This document shows, piece by piece, positions 53,701 through 64,000 of a stretch of 64,000 bases of DNA (position 1 is its first letter; every line of letters begins with the position of its first letter). The DNA is from Branchiostoma lanceolatum (lineage: Eukaryota; Chordata; Leptocardii; Amphioxiformes; Branchiostomatidae), in contig NC_089726.1 in NCBI RefSeq assembly GCF_035083965.1, positions 7,011,501-7,075,500 on the forward strand. The letters run 5' to 3'. A program made the position numbers and the translations under genes. Under the pieces are notes generated by a model, which saw nothing but the letters and a program-made list of their open reading frames with translations, searched no databases and was not told the DNA's origin.

Positions 53701-56700
53701 TGGTCATTATAGACAGGATTCATGGACTTTAGGAGACAGGTTAATGGAATAATAAGGGATAATCAAAAAGTGGTCACATTAGCCAGGTGATCCTTATGGA
53801 GAGGTGGTCGGTATACAACTGTAGTTACTTTTTTAACCTTTATCATTTTGAAGTAGCTGTTTGGCACCCAATTCCCTATTGGTTACTGAGTTAGGCAGCA
53901 GGGAGAAGGTTAATGTTTTCCCCCCTAGAACTGTACGTTTTAGGCTCCTGTGCCATGATATTGAAACCAACCAATGTGAAAACTCTTTCATAACAGAAAG
54001 TGGTTGAAAATATCTCTATTTTGGAAGGATTGACTGTAATAGTGTTTTGCAGGTACTTCATTTTGTTTCAAGTAAACTTGAGATATTTTCTCCACAGAGT
54101 TAGATAAAGTACAGGAGGAGGGGGAGGCGCAGGTACAGATGGGGAGGATGATGCCGGTGCTACAGGAGTTGTCGTGTTTTGTGTCTCGGTGCTATGAGGT
54201 GGTCAGGAACACTGTACAACAGCTGGGGTCGTTACACACTAGTGACAGGTTAGTTCATGTATATAGTATAGGAGTATACTTGTATAGGGTCTAAATAGAT
54301 TATTGGGAACTTGAAGCTTTTAAGCAATTATTTTAATGTTGCAATAAAACCTTAGTTTTGTACATCTGTTGCTAAGTCTGCAAGTATTGTTGGAACTTAG
54401 ACTTCTCTACTTTGTCTTTTTTGTTTGTTTGTTTGGAATTTGGATTTCTAAGCAAATCAGCATACCCTTAAAGTTAAAGCTTTTTCAGTCCATTGTGGTA
54501 CCAACAGCCATCTATGCATGTGAGACGTGGAAAAGCACCACAGAGACAGTACAAGCTCTAGATACATTTTAACGCAAATGTCTGAGATCAATTCTTGGTA
54601 TTTCATGGCGAGACCATGTTACAAACGAAGAGCTTATGCAAAGAGCAAAAGTCCCTCCTCTTAGCACAATTGTAATGAAAAGAAGATTAACTTTTGCCGG
54701 ACATGCGTGGAGGTAACCCGAACACAGAACGACTAGAATCACCATGACCTGGAAACTGAAAGGCACTCGTCCGAGAGGACGGCCTAAGGTCACTCTCAGG
54801 GGAACACTGCAAAACGACGGGAAGAAGCTGGGATTACATTCACTGGATGAAATGGCAGTAGCGGCACAAGTATCCGAAGCCAAGCTGACCTATGCAACAA
54901 AGTTGCGGGAGGATCTAAGGTCTAAGGTCTAAGGTTTGGACATCTAGTATATAAAGTTGATAAACCATAGCTTTGAGAAATTCAATGTACATTTACTGAC
55001 AGTGTGCATGTTTCTTTCTCCCCCTCAGGGGTGCTCCCAAGACAATTGATGTTTCTCAAGTGCACTTTCAGGTAAGCAAGGCTTTCAAGAAAGGTGTGTT
55101 AAATGCAGGGCTGTCTCCAGCTTTAAATATTTTCCGTCCCACTCATTCTTTGGGAGCCGATTTTTTAATTTTCATTGTTGAATTTGTCATTTTAAGCTTG
55201 AAAAAATACATTTTCATCAGTTTTATCTCATGAAATTGATTTTTTTGGGGACGGAAGGGGTTGAATTTTTTTCAGTCCCAACAAGCAAATTTCTGTCCTG
55301 GGACGGAAGGACGGGTCTTGGAGACAGCCCTGGTTAAATGACACCAGTGCTTCTAATTTTTGTGATATTCACGTTCATAATATTGTTATGATTTGTATAT
55401 TGTGTACTCAGACCTTTATGACCAACAAAATGTTTTGTTCCTCCTCCAGCCTGTGTATGAGCACCTTGGTGACTTGCTGACTGTCCTGACTACACTGGAC
55501 TCTATAGTGGAAACCCACACCATCCTCACAGACCACTGGACACTGTACAAAAGGTGACAAAAACAAGTGGTAGTTGTAGAGGCGACTTAATTCTCATTGT
55601 ATAACTGCAAAGAATATCATGGAGAAGGAGACTTGTGACTGCTTGTTAACTGCTTGTGTATGTGTTGATTATGATTTTTAGTATTTGAAAGTGGATGTAT
55701 AGTTTTTGGTTGTCTGTTTGTCTCCAGATATTTGTGGTCAGCATATTAAGTTAAGAACCTCTTGATGGATTGTGATGATATTTGGTATATTTGGTATGTG
55801 CAAAGACGAAGGTCCAGGTCTGGCTCCCTGTGATTTTACCTACTTAACTTAAGGCCACACCAATTTAATTTCTTGGTTAACGGAATTTTAAAAAAATGCT
55901 AGATTGGAGAAGCAACATGAAAACAGAATCTCAGAGGAAAGTCTGTACTTTGGTGCACACAGTTTCAGGGTCAGGTGCAAGTTTTCACCCCAGCCTTCTG
56001 TTTTAATGATGTCCTTGTGCTAAAATTAAAAAAAATCCATTAAACAAGAAATTAGATTGGTGTGGCCTAAGGATGTTGAAAAAACATCAGGATAGGAGAA
56101 AAATATGAGCAGAGTATAATGTAGTAATTTTTACTCGTCTCATCTGTGCAGAATGCTGAAGTCAGTGAGGCACAACCCCAGCAGGTTTGGGGTGGCGGAA
56201 GACAAGCTGCGCCCGTTTGAGAAACTCCTCATGAAGCTGGAGGGACAGCTGTTAGATGGGGTCATTCTACAGGTAAGGCCAGAAAGTCATCACGTCCCTC
56301 TGATCAAATTGTAATTGTAAACTTGGCCAATGTTTGAATTGAAAGACAATGCTATTACCATTGTAAAATGTGTGATATCTTGCTACATACATGGAAAGAT
56401 GCTTCTCTATCTAAGAGCATAGATATCTTTTTCTGCAAAGAAAATTATACAATTTATATTTCTTAGGCTAAGACAGGAAAGTTGTCCAACTGTAAATGCT
56501 TTTGCAGGATCTGAAGTTTGCTAACACTAACAGTCCATTTGCATTCATTTTCCTGTGACGCTTAATCCCCTACAAAGCTTTGAAGATCTCCGATCACAAC
56601 GGTCTGAGTACTCGTGCAATGTATTTTTTTTCTAGTGAGTGAGTGAGTGAGTGAGTTACAGAATGTATTTTCATATTGTATTTTAATGTATCTTAATACA

Positions 56701-59700
56701 GTGTATTTTCTTTTCTTCTCCAGAACTGTATAGAGCAGGTGTTTGACGAGCCGTCCATCGGTGTGGCCAGGAACAGTGTGTTTGCTGAGGAGTTCCTACA
56801 CAACATCAGGAGTCTCTTCAGTCACATGGAGGCCAGAATCGGTAAATAACTTCAACTTAAACTTAGGGGTTACCCCCTAGATGACACCGTCAGGGGCAAA
56901 GTAGGGGGGAGGTCCCAGGCTAAGACAGGGAGGTCTCCAGCCTGGCCCGGGACGACTCAACGGTGGGAGACAACAAGACCGGGCCAGGCAGGGGGGTCTT
57001 CTCAAGAATTGTATGTGGTGGATTGACGTTGATGAAGGTTGCACATCCAGGTAGTAAGATATGCCCAAAATAGTTACTCAAGCAACCGGAGAAAATTTTG
57101 AAAATTTTGAATCCAGTTGCTTGAGTAACTATTTTTGGTGTATCAAACTTACATAGTCTAGTCAAATTCAAAGTTAATTCTTTGTACCTCTTTAACATGA
57201 TGTTTTGTTTGTTTGTTTGTTGTCCTGCAGGTGAGAGTAACGAGGTTGACCAGAGACAGAAGTTTGTGGGGGTGTGTAGTCTGTACGTCCTGCACTTCCA
57301 GATCTTCAGAACTGTGGACAAGAAACTCTTTAAGTCACTCTGGGACGTCTACAAAAAGGTAAGACGCTAAAGATGCAAACATACAAAACTCTGGGCACTT
57401 AAGATAGAAAATTCCCGGGGACTCGATGCTAAATGTGTATAGTCAAGTTTCACAGATAAGTTGAAAGCACATGCATCCCTCTATTTTTTATGTGGAGTTA
57501 CGAACAAAAGCATTATCTACTTTTATAGTGTACAGTGTTTGAGTCACTATAAGTATCTTAAATGTGATCTTCAGTTCAAGGGACTTGAATGGAAACCACT
57601 ACAGTCAAACCTGTACAATGACCTCTACATGAAGACCACCTTGTCATTGTGGCTCCTTTTTTTGTGGTCCCTTAGATAATTTTCCCGTTGACACAAGCAT
57701 TAAGAATCCTGTCTATAGTTACCACCTGTCAACAAAGAACAGATTTTATCTGAGTGGTCTTGTTGGGCAGTTTTGACTGTAGTACTACTGTACTATGGCT
57801 AACTATAATTATAGCAAATCTACAACATATAAATTTTTTCTTTTCTTGCACAGGTGCCTGCCATCACCCTGACAGGGAACATCGTGTGGTACCCAAATGA
57901 CTTCTTACTTAGTAAGATCAAACAGGCGGACAAGTGGCTGGACAAGAAGGCCGTCCTCGCTGTGAAACAGTTCCAGACTCAGTATCTCCAGCAGAGGAAC
58001 CAGGCACTGGCCAGGTGGGGAGAGGGTTTTTACTTTTGTTTCATTCTCTTTTGGTGAAGGTTATTTATTCTTTTCAAACCACAAACTTGCATGCGCAGGG
58101 AAAGGCTTGCACCTCCCCGAATCGTGTGCAGTTTGTTACTGTGGCTAACAATAATATTAGAAAATTTTTTGGTGGTTTTATTTCGCAGTTTGAGGAAAAA
58201 GGAGAATGATTTTTGAGGACCTGGTGTTTGAGTTTTGCAGCTGAAACAATTCTTTAGTAGCCTGGGTACCATCCTCTGTAGGTACCCCTGGTTATCTCTT
58301 TTTGCTTGCTTATCATGGAAGCGAAAAGGCAGAGCTTGTGGTAGCTACAGAGGATGGTACCCAGGCTAAGTCTGTAGTACAGTAGTCATTTAAGGAGACT
58401 TATTCACTATGTCATAAATTTGTGCTGAAGAGATCACTGCAAAAATCATGAAAATAAGACCACCGCTTGCATTTCAAGATTTGCAGTACTTCACATTTAA
58501 ATCATTATTTACACCACAGGAATGACTTTCTACATGTGTATACCATTTTCGGCTTCAAAATGCAGTCTTTCAAAGAAATAGAATGATACTGATATTTTAA
58601 AGAAAATAAAGTAATGTGTCTTTACTGCATTGTGTTTTCAATAATGTCTAATTACTCTAAAAAGTATGTATGATATACATGTATATCATATTACACATCA
58701 TCCTGTTCATATTGTCACAAAAGTCACATGCTTTGTATATGCATGTAGCTTACAATATGATCTGAATATAAGGAGACTACAGTACAATGTAACTGTAAAT
58801 TCACAGTGGAAAAGTAACTGCAAAAGCCACAAACTTGTAAAGACAGCATTAATGTTTCAGGATTTCCAGTAACAACATATCCATGCTTTTCATTTATTTA
58901 CACCTCTATCGTCTCTCTCTCCCTCTCTGACTAGTCTTTTCTCCTCTCCCACGCATACATTCTTCAGTAGGAGCAAGTAAGTCCAGAGTAGGCATGACTT
59001 ACCTTCTATACATGTACTAGTAGGACTGAAACATTAAACACAATACCGTAGAGTTTTGTAGATCTTGAATGTGCTTATATTCAACTTCATTGGCATACTA
59101 GTAGGAGGTTTGCAGCTGTAGTACTGTAGTTGTTAGTGTAACAGTGTGGTTCAAGCGCCACTTACTGACCAGTCTAACTGGTCCGGACCTTTTGGCCTAG
59201 TGGTAAATTGCGTTGGGTTTGGGTGCTGGCGGCCCGGGTTTGATTCCCAGGAGCCAGGAGACTGTACTACTTGCCTAGTGCGTTTCAGTGGTTCCCACAC
59301 CGGGAATCGAACCCGGGCCTTGACGGTGAGAGCGCCCAGACCAGTTAGACTGATCAGTAAGTGGCACTTGAACCACTCTGTTACACTAGGAATACATGAC
59401 TGTATAAAAATCTTCAGGTTTACTAATGCTGCCTTGGTGTGTCTTTATCTGTCCTACCATTGTATGTTAGCTTCTCTATGCCTTGTGGACATTTCATCTA
59501 AATATGTTATATTACTATTAATGCTATCTAATGAACTGCCTGCCTAAATGATCTAATGAATGTACAATGTAGAAAATAAGTTCTTGAAATTGGTCTCAGT
59601 GGTAGATCCTGTTCCATATACATCACATGTTTGCGCTTCTTCTGTGGGTTTCTTTCCCCATAGACACTGTTGTTGCCTGCCAGACATACGTGTGTATGTG

Positions 59701-62700
59701 TAGCAATAAGAAGCAGCAGTAAAAATTTTAGTAGTAACACTAGCAGACAATTTGGACTCTGTGTAATTATAATGTTGTTGTTGAGTAGTTATAGTAACAC
59801 TAGCAGCTAATTCGTACTCCAGGGAAACCCAGGCTCACCACCTGCAAGTGGCAGCCTGGATGGTGAAGGTCGAGTCGACCTTGAACCAGAAGAACCTGAT
59901 GGAAGATCTCACTTCAAGGTGTACACTCTTCATACAGGTAAGCACACCTTATAGTGTAACCCCAAAAGAGCAATGTGCTTTCTATTGCTTACATCAATAT
60001 CTCTGAAAAGGCTATCTTCACATACTTTTCATAATGCAGTGTCATAGGATTCTTTGTTTGATTTAATATGGCGAGTTGTCATTTTTTACCACACAATTTG
60101 GCAAATGTAGTGATTAAGAAGTGTTGAGTTGCATTTTTACCACCTGAAGTTGGTTGAAAGGCACCAAAGTTGATATTTACTACATGTCATTTTAAGACAT
60201 GGCCAAAGCTTCTACTGATATTTTTTTTGTTAAAATTTGCTTTTGTCTTTACACCAATAGGGTATCCTGTATGCCTACAGTCTGAGCCATCTGATCAAAA
60301 CCACCATGAACCTCCATGTGTCCATGAACAAACCCATGACCAAGACAGCCGTACTGTCCCTGTGTAGACTCATAGAACTACTGAAGGTGAGACACTCCAG
60401 GACCTGAATATGTTTAGACTATATGCAGCTTGGAATGATGCAGACTGAAATGAATGGTGGGAAATAAAAATGTTAGTGGTCACTTGGAACAATGTGTGTA
60501 TATGTGTGTCTGCATGTGTCTAGATCTGTGTGTGTGTGTGTGTGCGTGCACATGTGTGTGCGTACACGTCTGTGTGAGTTTGTATGTGTGTGTGTTTGTG
60601 TGCATGTGCTTGTCTGTGAGTTTGTGTGTGTGTGTGTATTTTAGTCAATTCTAAACGTAGGCTATAGAATACATTGTGTATATTTTAGAATGATTAAGCT
60701 GTTAAAAGCTTTCAAGGTTTCAAAGCATAACTGACCCTATGACTGTCATAAGAGGATGACTTGTTCATTATGTCCCTTACAGGCCATAGACCACACGTTC
60801 CACAGAAGAACCATGTTGATAGCAGACTCCATCCACCACATCACCCAGCACCTGTGTTTCCTCGCCATGACCAGTATAGAGACTGCCAAGGTACATTTTT
60901 AGTCAGATTTTTCAAAGAATATACACTTTCTTGATTTTTCTATAGTGTAATTTTGCTAGTTTCCCAATAATATTGTATGTGAAGTGTAAGCATCTTTTGA
61001 TTTTCTTGTAACTTTCTTCCAGAAACGAGTGAAGTCTGACAAGAAATACAGCGACAAAGCCTTGGTGAGACCACTATCCTGTGTAATGTCATCGATATAC
61101 ACATTGTACATGTACATGACAAAACCGTCCTCTGAGTTATTTTATTCTTAGTCATTCCAGGCTGTTAAGATCTGCATAAAGTTATAAAAAGCGCTCTATT
61201 TATAATGTGTCATAATTTATCAGAATATTTACATTGTTCATGCACCTCATCTATATGAACTTGTTAAGCAATATCTGACAACCGTACTTTACTTTAGGAT
61301 GTGATGTCAGCCCTCATACTTGCAGAGAATGCTCTCAATGGTTCAAGTAAGTAAAACATCAATTTGTCTTGTGTATAACTTACTAAAAGTTTAATACAAG
61401 CTGCTGCAAAATGTTCTATCAACTTGCTCATTAAGAAATGTCTAATGTGAACATTTTCCGTCCTTCCTACATTTGTACATTCTCATAGACCACACCATTC
61501 ACTAGTATATGGAAAATTGACATATGTTGCTCTTATTGTTAACTATTTACAACAAGTGTAACAAGACAACTGTTATTGTTGTTACAGTGACGAAGGAAAG
61601 AAGGCTCATTATCAACCTTGCAATGTGTGTTGGGGCACAGATGGTATGTTCATTTTTTTGGGTCCATTCCTCTGATTGTATTTCTGAATATGGTCTGCAA
61701 ATGCTTCACTATAGTTTAAAATTGAATACATCAATGTTCAGGTTCTGTTTTTTTAATGCATTTTTACAGAAAGCTTTCAAAGAAGATGAGTTGACGAACT
61801 TCCAACTCATCATGAAGAAACTAGACATGATCTGTGACATCAGGCAGAGGTAGGTCATAGGTTGAACATCAAAAAGACGTCAACCTGCTTGTCTTGCATG
61901 TCCCATGTTTTTTCATGACTTGCATTTTGTGTTCAAGTCAGTCATGTATCTAGGTTTGATCCTGGTTGCACGAACTTGATGGCAATGTGTTCCACTCTAC
62001 AATAGTGACAAGGAAGATCATATTCTTAACCTACTCCTTCCAGTCCTGCCTAACCCTAACGAATGGAGAATTTGTAGCCAAATGGCTTCTTCAGCATACT
62101 AAAGATTAAATGCATCGTACTACAACTTGCAGATGCATATATATCTTGTTGTTTTCTGGACAGGCATAAAATACTTATCAGTCGGTACACATAGTTATGT
62201 AAATCTTAGCTTAGCTTGTTTGTAATTTTATACAATTACATCATGTATAGTCTGGACATCTTGTCTTCTCTAATTCCAGGTTACATGCTGCGTGTGACTG
62301 CAGTTTTGTGTACTGGCACCGGGTGGTGTTCCCTCTGTATGTACAGCATGTGTATGAGGACCGGGTAGACGCACAAAGGATACATGTGAGTAGGACATTC
62401 ATTTTTAACACATCCATACAAATATTTGATATATACTATTAGCTATATTTCAAACATTTCAATACACCTTTGACATAAGTACATGTCTTTGAAATATAGG
62501 TTAAGGCGGTTTTAATGGCAAGAAGTTGGTTTATTTCCATGCAAGACATGCACTTTTTGCATGGACGAAAAATACATGACATAAAATCCTACGTTGTGTG
62601 CTTGCCACATGCTCATTGCAAAAAAATGTTAATCCAAAAATTAAAGACGACTACTGAAAAAGGCAATTATACCTTGAAGTAGTTTTAAGTCAGCCCTACC

Positions 62701-64000
62701 ATCTAAAAGCACATTGTTGAGTAGTACATGTAGTTGAAGATTGAATATAAACTCAAGTTTCTCCCATCTTCCCTTAGTACATGTTTGCTGCCCTGCGTGA
62801 CTGTGTAGCGCCCATGCAGCAGAGTAAACATCTGGACTCACCTCAGACTTTGTTGGACATCTTTGACAAGGAGATCATGGACAGTATGCACGAAGTAGGG
62901 GGATTACATTTAGTATTCAAGAACTGACTTACATTTCAAGACTAAGCTACGTTTTAATGCTACATTTTCAGTATTAAATTCTGAAGAACTCTCCTATCAT
63001 ATGCAGAAACTTGCTTGAATGTTTTAAAATTTATCATATTCTTTTTCAGTCTGTGCCTTAAAGGGGCAAGAATATGCAAACAAGCATGCAAACTTCCACA
63101 ATAGCTTCATTTTGCCACTGTCTCTCCATTGTTTAGTGATGCTTGTCGCACTGTTATCATAGTGTTAACCTGGTTGTGTTTTAACTTGCAACCCTGTTCT
63201 GTAGCACATGTTGGACCGTCTATGTCGAGACGTAGAGACAGACCTGCGCCTGTCCATCCACACCCATCTCCAGCTGGACGACAGGAACCCCTTTAAGAAC
63301 GGTCTGATGGACCTGCGCCACTTCTTCATGATCCGTCCCATCAGATTCTTCAACGGCTTCATCAATATCAGGGGTGAGGCAACCTCATTTAACCTTCTCC
63401 CTGCTGCCTAACTCTGTAACCAATAGGGGATTGGGTGCCAAATGGCTACTTCAGTGTGCTAAAGGTTAAGTCGGTTTCTTCAAATGATGGCCCAAATTAA
63501 ATTATTGGAAACTACCATAATTATATTACCACCATATCATTTTCAAAAACTTAAAATGATATGGTTACATAATGGTAGTGGTAGACTAAAGAATACACTT
63601 GGTGATACTAATAGCCTGAAATGTAATGTCATCCCTTGTAATAGAATTTTGAGGCGTAATTTAGAAAAGAAGACATTTAACATACATCTACTACCTGGGA
63701 GAGAGAAAATTTAATTGGTGGTTTTTAATGGTACATTTTATGTTGTACACATGTAGAATGACTGTACCTAACTGAAGGAAGACATTTGGAAGTCTTCCGG
63801 TCGGTAGTAGCTGGAAGATAAAGTGTTAAATGTTAACTTTCCTTCCATTTTGGTTGCACTGTTAGTTTCTTCACTACTATTTGGTCATTAAGACATTTCC
63901 CCCCTGTCTGTCCCCCCAGCCTATGTAACACACTACCTGGAGAGGACCTTCTACAACCTGACCACGGTCGCTCTGCACGACTGGAAGACGTACGGCGAGA
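50795..64000 (+). CDS. WASHC4: WASH complex subunit 4 (SWIP/KIAA1033), 5' 21 exons, cut by the window end
   Basis: Large subunit of the WASH complex that activates Arp2/3 on endosomes. Exons: 50795-50855, 52196-52335, 53287-53452, 54098-54248, 55029-55071, 55450-55553, 56152-56272, 56724-56841, 57231-57358, 57854-58014, 59823-59937, 60261-60386, 60783-60890, 61023-61064, 61298-61346, 61588-61643, 61770-61849, 62280-62385, 62778-62894, 63205-63373 and 63920 to the window end. About 747 codons are present, and human SWIP has ~1170. Phases join throughout. Conserved blocks are [95 protein letters not shown]-like [15 protein letters not shown], and [20 protein letters not shown]. The start context ACAACATGG is good. 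It is unidentified beyond family: no known domain other than the SWIP family itself. Confidence 0.95.
51189..52003. repeat. 244-bp perfect inverted repeat in WASHC4 intron 1
   Basis: 51189-51432 and 51760-52003 are exact reverse complements by eye, separated by a 327-bp loop without recognisable genes. The transcript could form a very long dsRNA stem. Confidence 0.9.
52387..52802. mobile_element. MITE-like element rich in GTACC words, WASHC4 intron 2
   Basis: Ends TAGAGCTGTGTACGGTAC and TAGGTACACAGCTCTA are inverted. The subterminal blocks are packed with GTACC/GGTAC and GGTCCGGACC palindromes. Confidence 0.6.
53505..53823. mobile_element. AGTCAAACCTG-family MITE relative interrupted by a small retroposon
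   Basis: GACCACTCAAGGTTGCAAGA and GACAGGTGGTCATTATAGAC belong to the MITE. The retroposon (53559-53673) splits it and is flanked by a duplicated TAAGAAAATACTG. Confidence 0.6.
53546..53686 (-). mobile_element. Small retroposon with 13-bp target-site duplication and hammerhead-like motif
   Basis: TAAGAAAATACTG occurs at 53546-53558 and 53674-53686. On the minus strand the 115-bp insert contains AAGGTGACAGATGGTCACCG followed by AAACGTC, then TTGAATAAATCTC. The GGTGAC stem-loop followed by GAAACGTC resembles helix II and the GAAA core of hammerhead ribozymes in Penelope-like elements. The CUGAUGA core is not intact (CAGTCAGA). Confidence 0.5.
53836..53913. mobile_element. Mini-MITE, TTAACCTTCTCCC family, inverted copy
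   Basis: AACCTTTATCATTTTGAAGT to GCAGCAGGGAGAAGGTTAA; includes GGCACCCAATTCCCTATTGG. Confidence 0.65.
54430..54940 (+). mobile_element. RTE-like LINE, degenerate 3' fragment, WASHC4 intron 4
   Basis: Translates in one frame with two internal stops to the C-terminal end of a non-LTR retrotransposon polyprotein: [53 protein letters not shown]. It ends in a short tandem AAGGTCT tail (54915-54936). The reverse transcriptase core is missing. Not a host gene. Confidence 0.8.
55105..55332. mobile_element. MITE-like element, CAGGGCTGTCTCCA family, copy 2
   Basis: WASHC4 intron 5. CAGGGCTGTCTCCAGC and GGAGACAGCCCTG are the ends; CCGTCCCA and GGACGGAAGG are inverted inside. Confidence 0.7.
55850..56070. 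mobile_element. MITE, GGCCACACCAATTTAATT family, full copy
   Basis: TAAGGCCACACCAATTTAAT at the left and ATTGGTGTGGCCTAAG at the right. Partial copies occur at 22074, 24920 and possibly 32371. Confidence 0.7.
57031..57140. mobile_element. Short repeat, AAGGTTGCACATCCAGGTA family, WASHC4 intron 8
   Basis: Inverted block AAAATAGTTACTCAAGCAAC and GTTGCTTGAGTAACTATTTT. Confidence 0.6.
57600..57782. mobile_element. MITE, ACAGTCAAACCTG family, WASHC4 intron 9
   Basis: TACAGTCAAACCTGTACAAT and the inverted end GGCAGTTTTGACTGTAGTA. Confidence 0.65.
58259..58368. mobile_element. Hairpin element, TAGCCTGGGTACCATCCTCT family
   Basis: WASHC4 intron 10. Arms of about 25 bp are a perfect match; the interior is unpaired. 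Confidence 0.7.
59133..59388. mobile_element. Foldback element carrying two inverted tRNA-like sequences
   Basis: The ends TAGTGTAACAGTGTGGTTCA and inverse continue through ~45 bp. Inside, the plus strand has TGGCCTAGTGGTAAATTGCG (box A) and CCCGGGTTTGATTCCCAGG (box B). The minus strand has GGCGCTCTCACCG and GGCCCGGGTTCGATTCCCGG, matching the anticodon (CTC) and T arms of tRNA-Glu. It sits in WASHC4 intron 10. Confidence 0.65.
60516..60640. repeat. (TG)n-rich microsatellite
   Basis: Interrupted GT/TG dinucleotides in WASHC4 intron 12. The 66-codon Cys/Val-rich ORF through it is an artefact. Confidence 0.85.
62027..62109. mobile_element. Mini-MITE, TTAACCTTCTCCC family, diverged copy
   Basis: TTAACCTACTCCTTCCAGTC to TACTAAAGATTAAA, with AGCCAAATGGCTTCTTCAG inside; WASHC4 intron 17. 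Confidence 0.55.
63391..63468. mobile_element. Mini-MITE, TTAACCTTCTCCC family, best copy
   Basis: 78 bp starting TTTAACCTTCTCCCTGCTGC and ending CTAAAGGTTAA. The ends are inverted (TTAACCTT/AAGGTTAA). WASHC4 intron 20. Confidence 0.7.

Noticed and set aside
60454-60654. Cys-rich 66-codon ORF as a small secreted protein
   Set aside because: It is a TG microsatellite in a WASHC4 intron.

Overview
This is animal (deuterostome) nuclear DNA. Its exons are short and have GT/AG borders, its introns are about 0.2-3 kb, and the five recognisable proteins read like single invertebrate orthologues of vertebrate genes. Many short foldback DNA elements occur in the introns. Protein similarity, repeat density and several repeat types suggest amphioxus (Branchiostoma). 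That assignment is inference from recognition, since no search was possible.

Layout: (1) 324-508 is the last coding exon of an SR-protein kinase (SRPK). (2) 0.6-14.5 kb is repeat-rich and holds many MITE-like hairpins, a ~40-bp tandem array, a CR1-like LINE 3' end, and a CCAAT-rich promoter-like block at 7.5 kb followed by unidentified candidate exons. (3) 14.5-24 kb is a nested inverted-repeat complex that surrounds the promoter and exons 1-3 of the next gene. (4) 20652-35137 (+) is a complete 22-exon coatomer gamma gene (COPG, 873 aa). (5) 36572-41901 (+) is a complete 10-exon POGLUT1 (protein O-glucosyltransferase, 421 aa). (6) 44078-49530 (-) is a complete 5-exon CLN8 (291 aa) whose third intron is almost entirely a 45-bp minisatellite. 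(7) 50795 to the window end (+) is the first 21 exons of WASHC4 (SWIP, WASH complex), cut off by the window.

The coding lengths were checked by summing exon lengths and phases. COPG gives 2622 nt, POGLUT1 1266 nt and CLN8 876 nt, each an exact multiple of three. Four of the five genes act in the secretory or endolysosomal system: COPI coat, ER O-glucosylation, ER-to-Golgi export of lysosomal enzymes, and endosomal actin. I see no evidence that they form a functional cluster. CLN8 and WASHC4 are divergent and share a 1.26-kb upstream region with two CACGTG E-boxes.

The most interesting observations are these. CLN8 intron 3 begins with an in-frame, 78% identical copy of the first 36 nt of exon 4 and then runs into the minisatellite, which is what intron birth by tandem duplication of an exon predicts. 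The COPG 5' exons are caught between inverted repeats joined three ways at one 9-bp word. A foldback element is built from tRNA-Glu-like sequence. A small retroposon with a 13-bp target duplication carries a decayed hammerhead/Penelope-like motif. A 244-bp perfect inverted repeat lies in WASHC4 intron 1.
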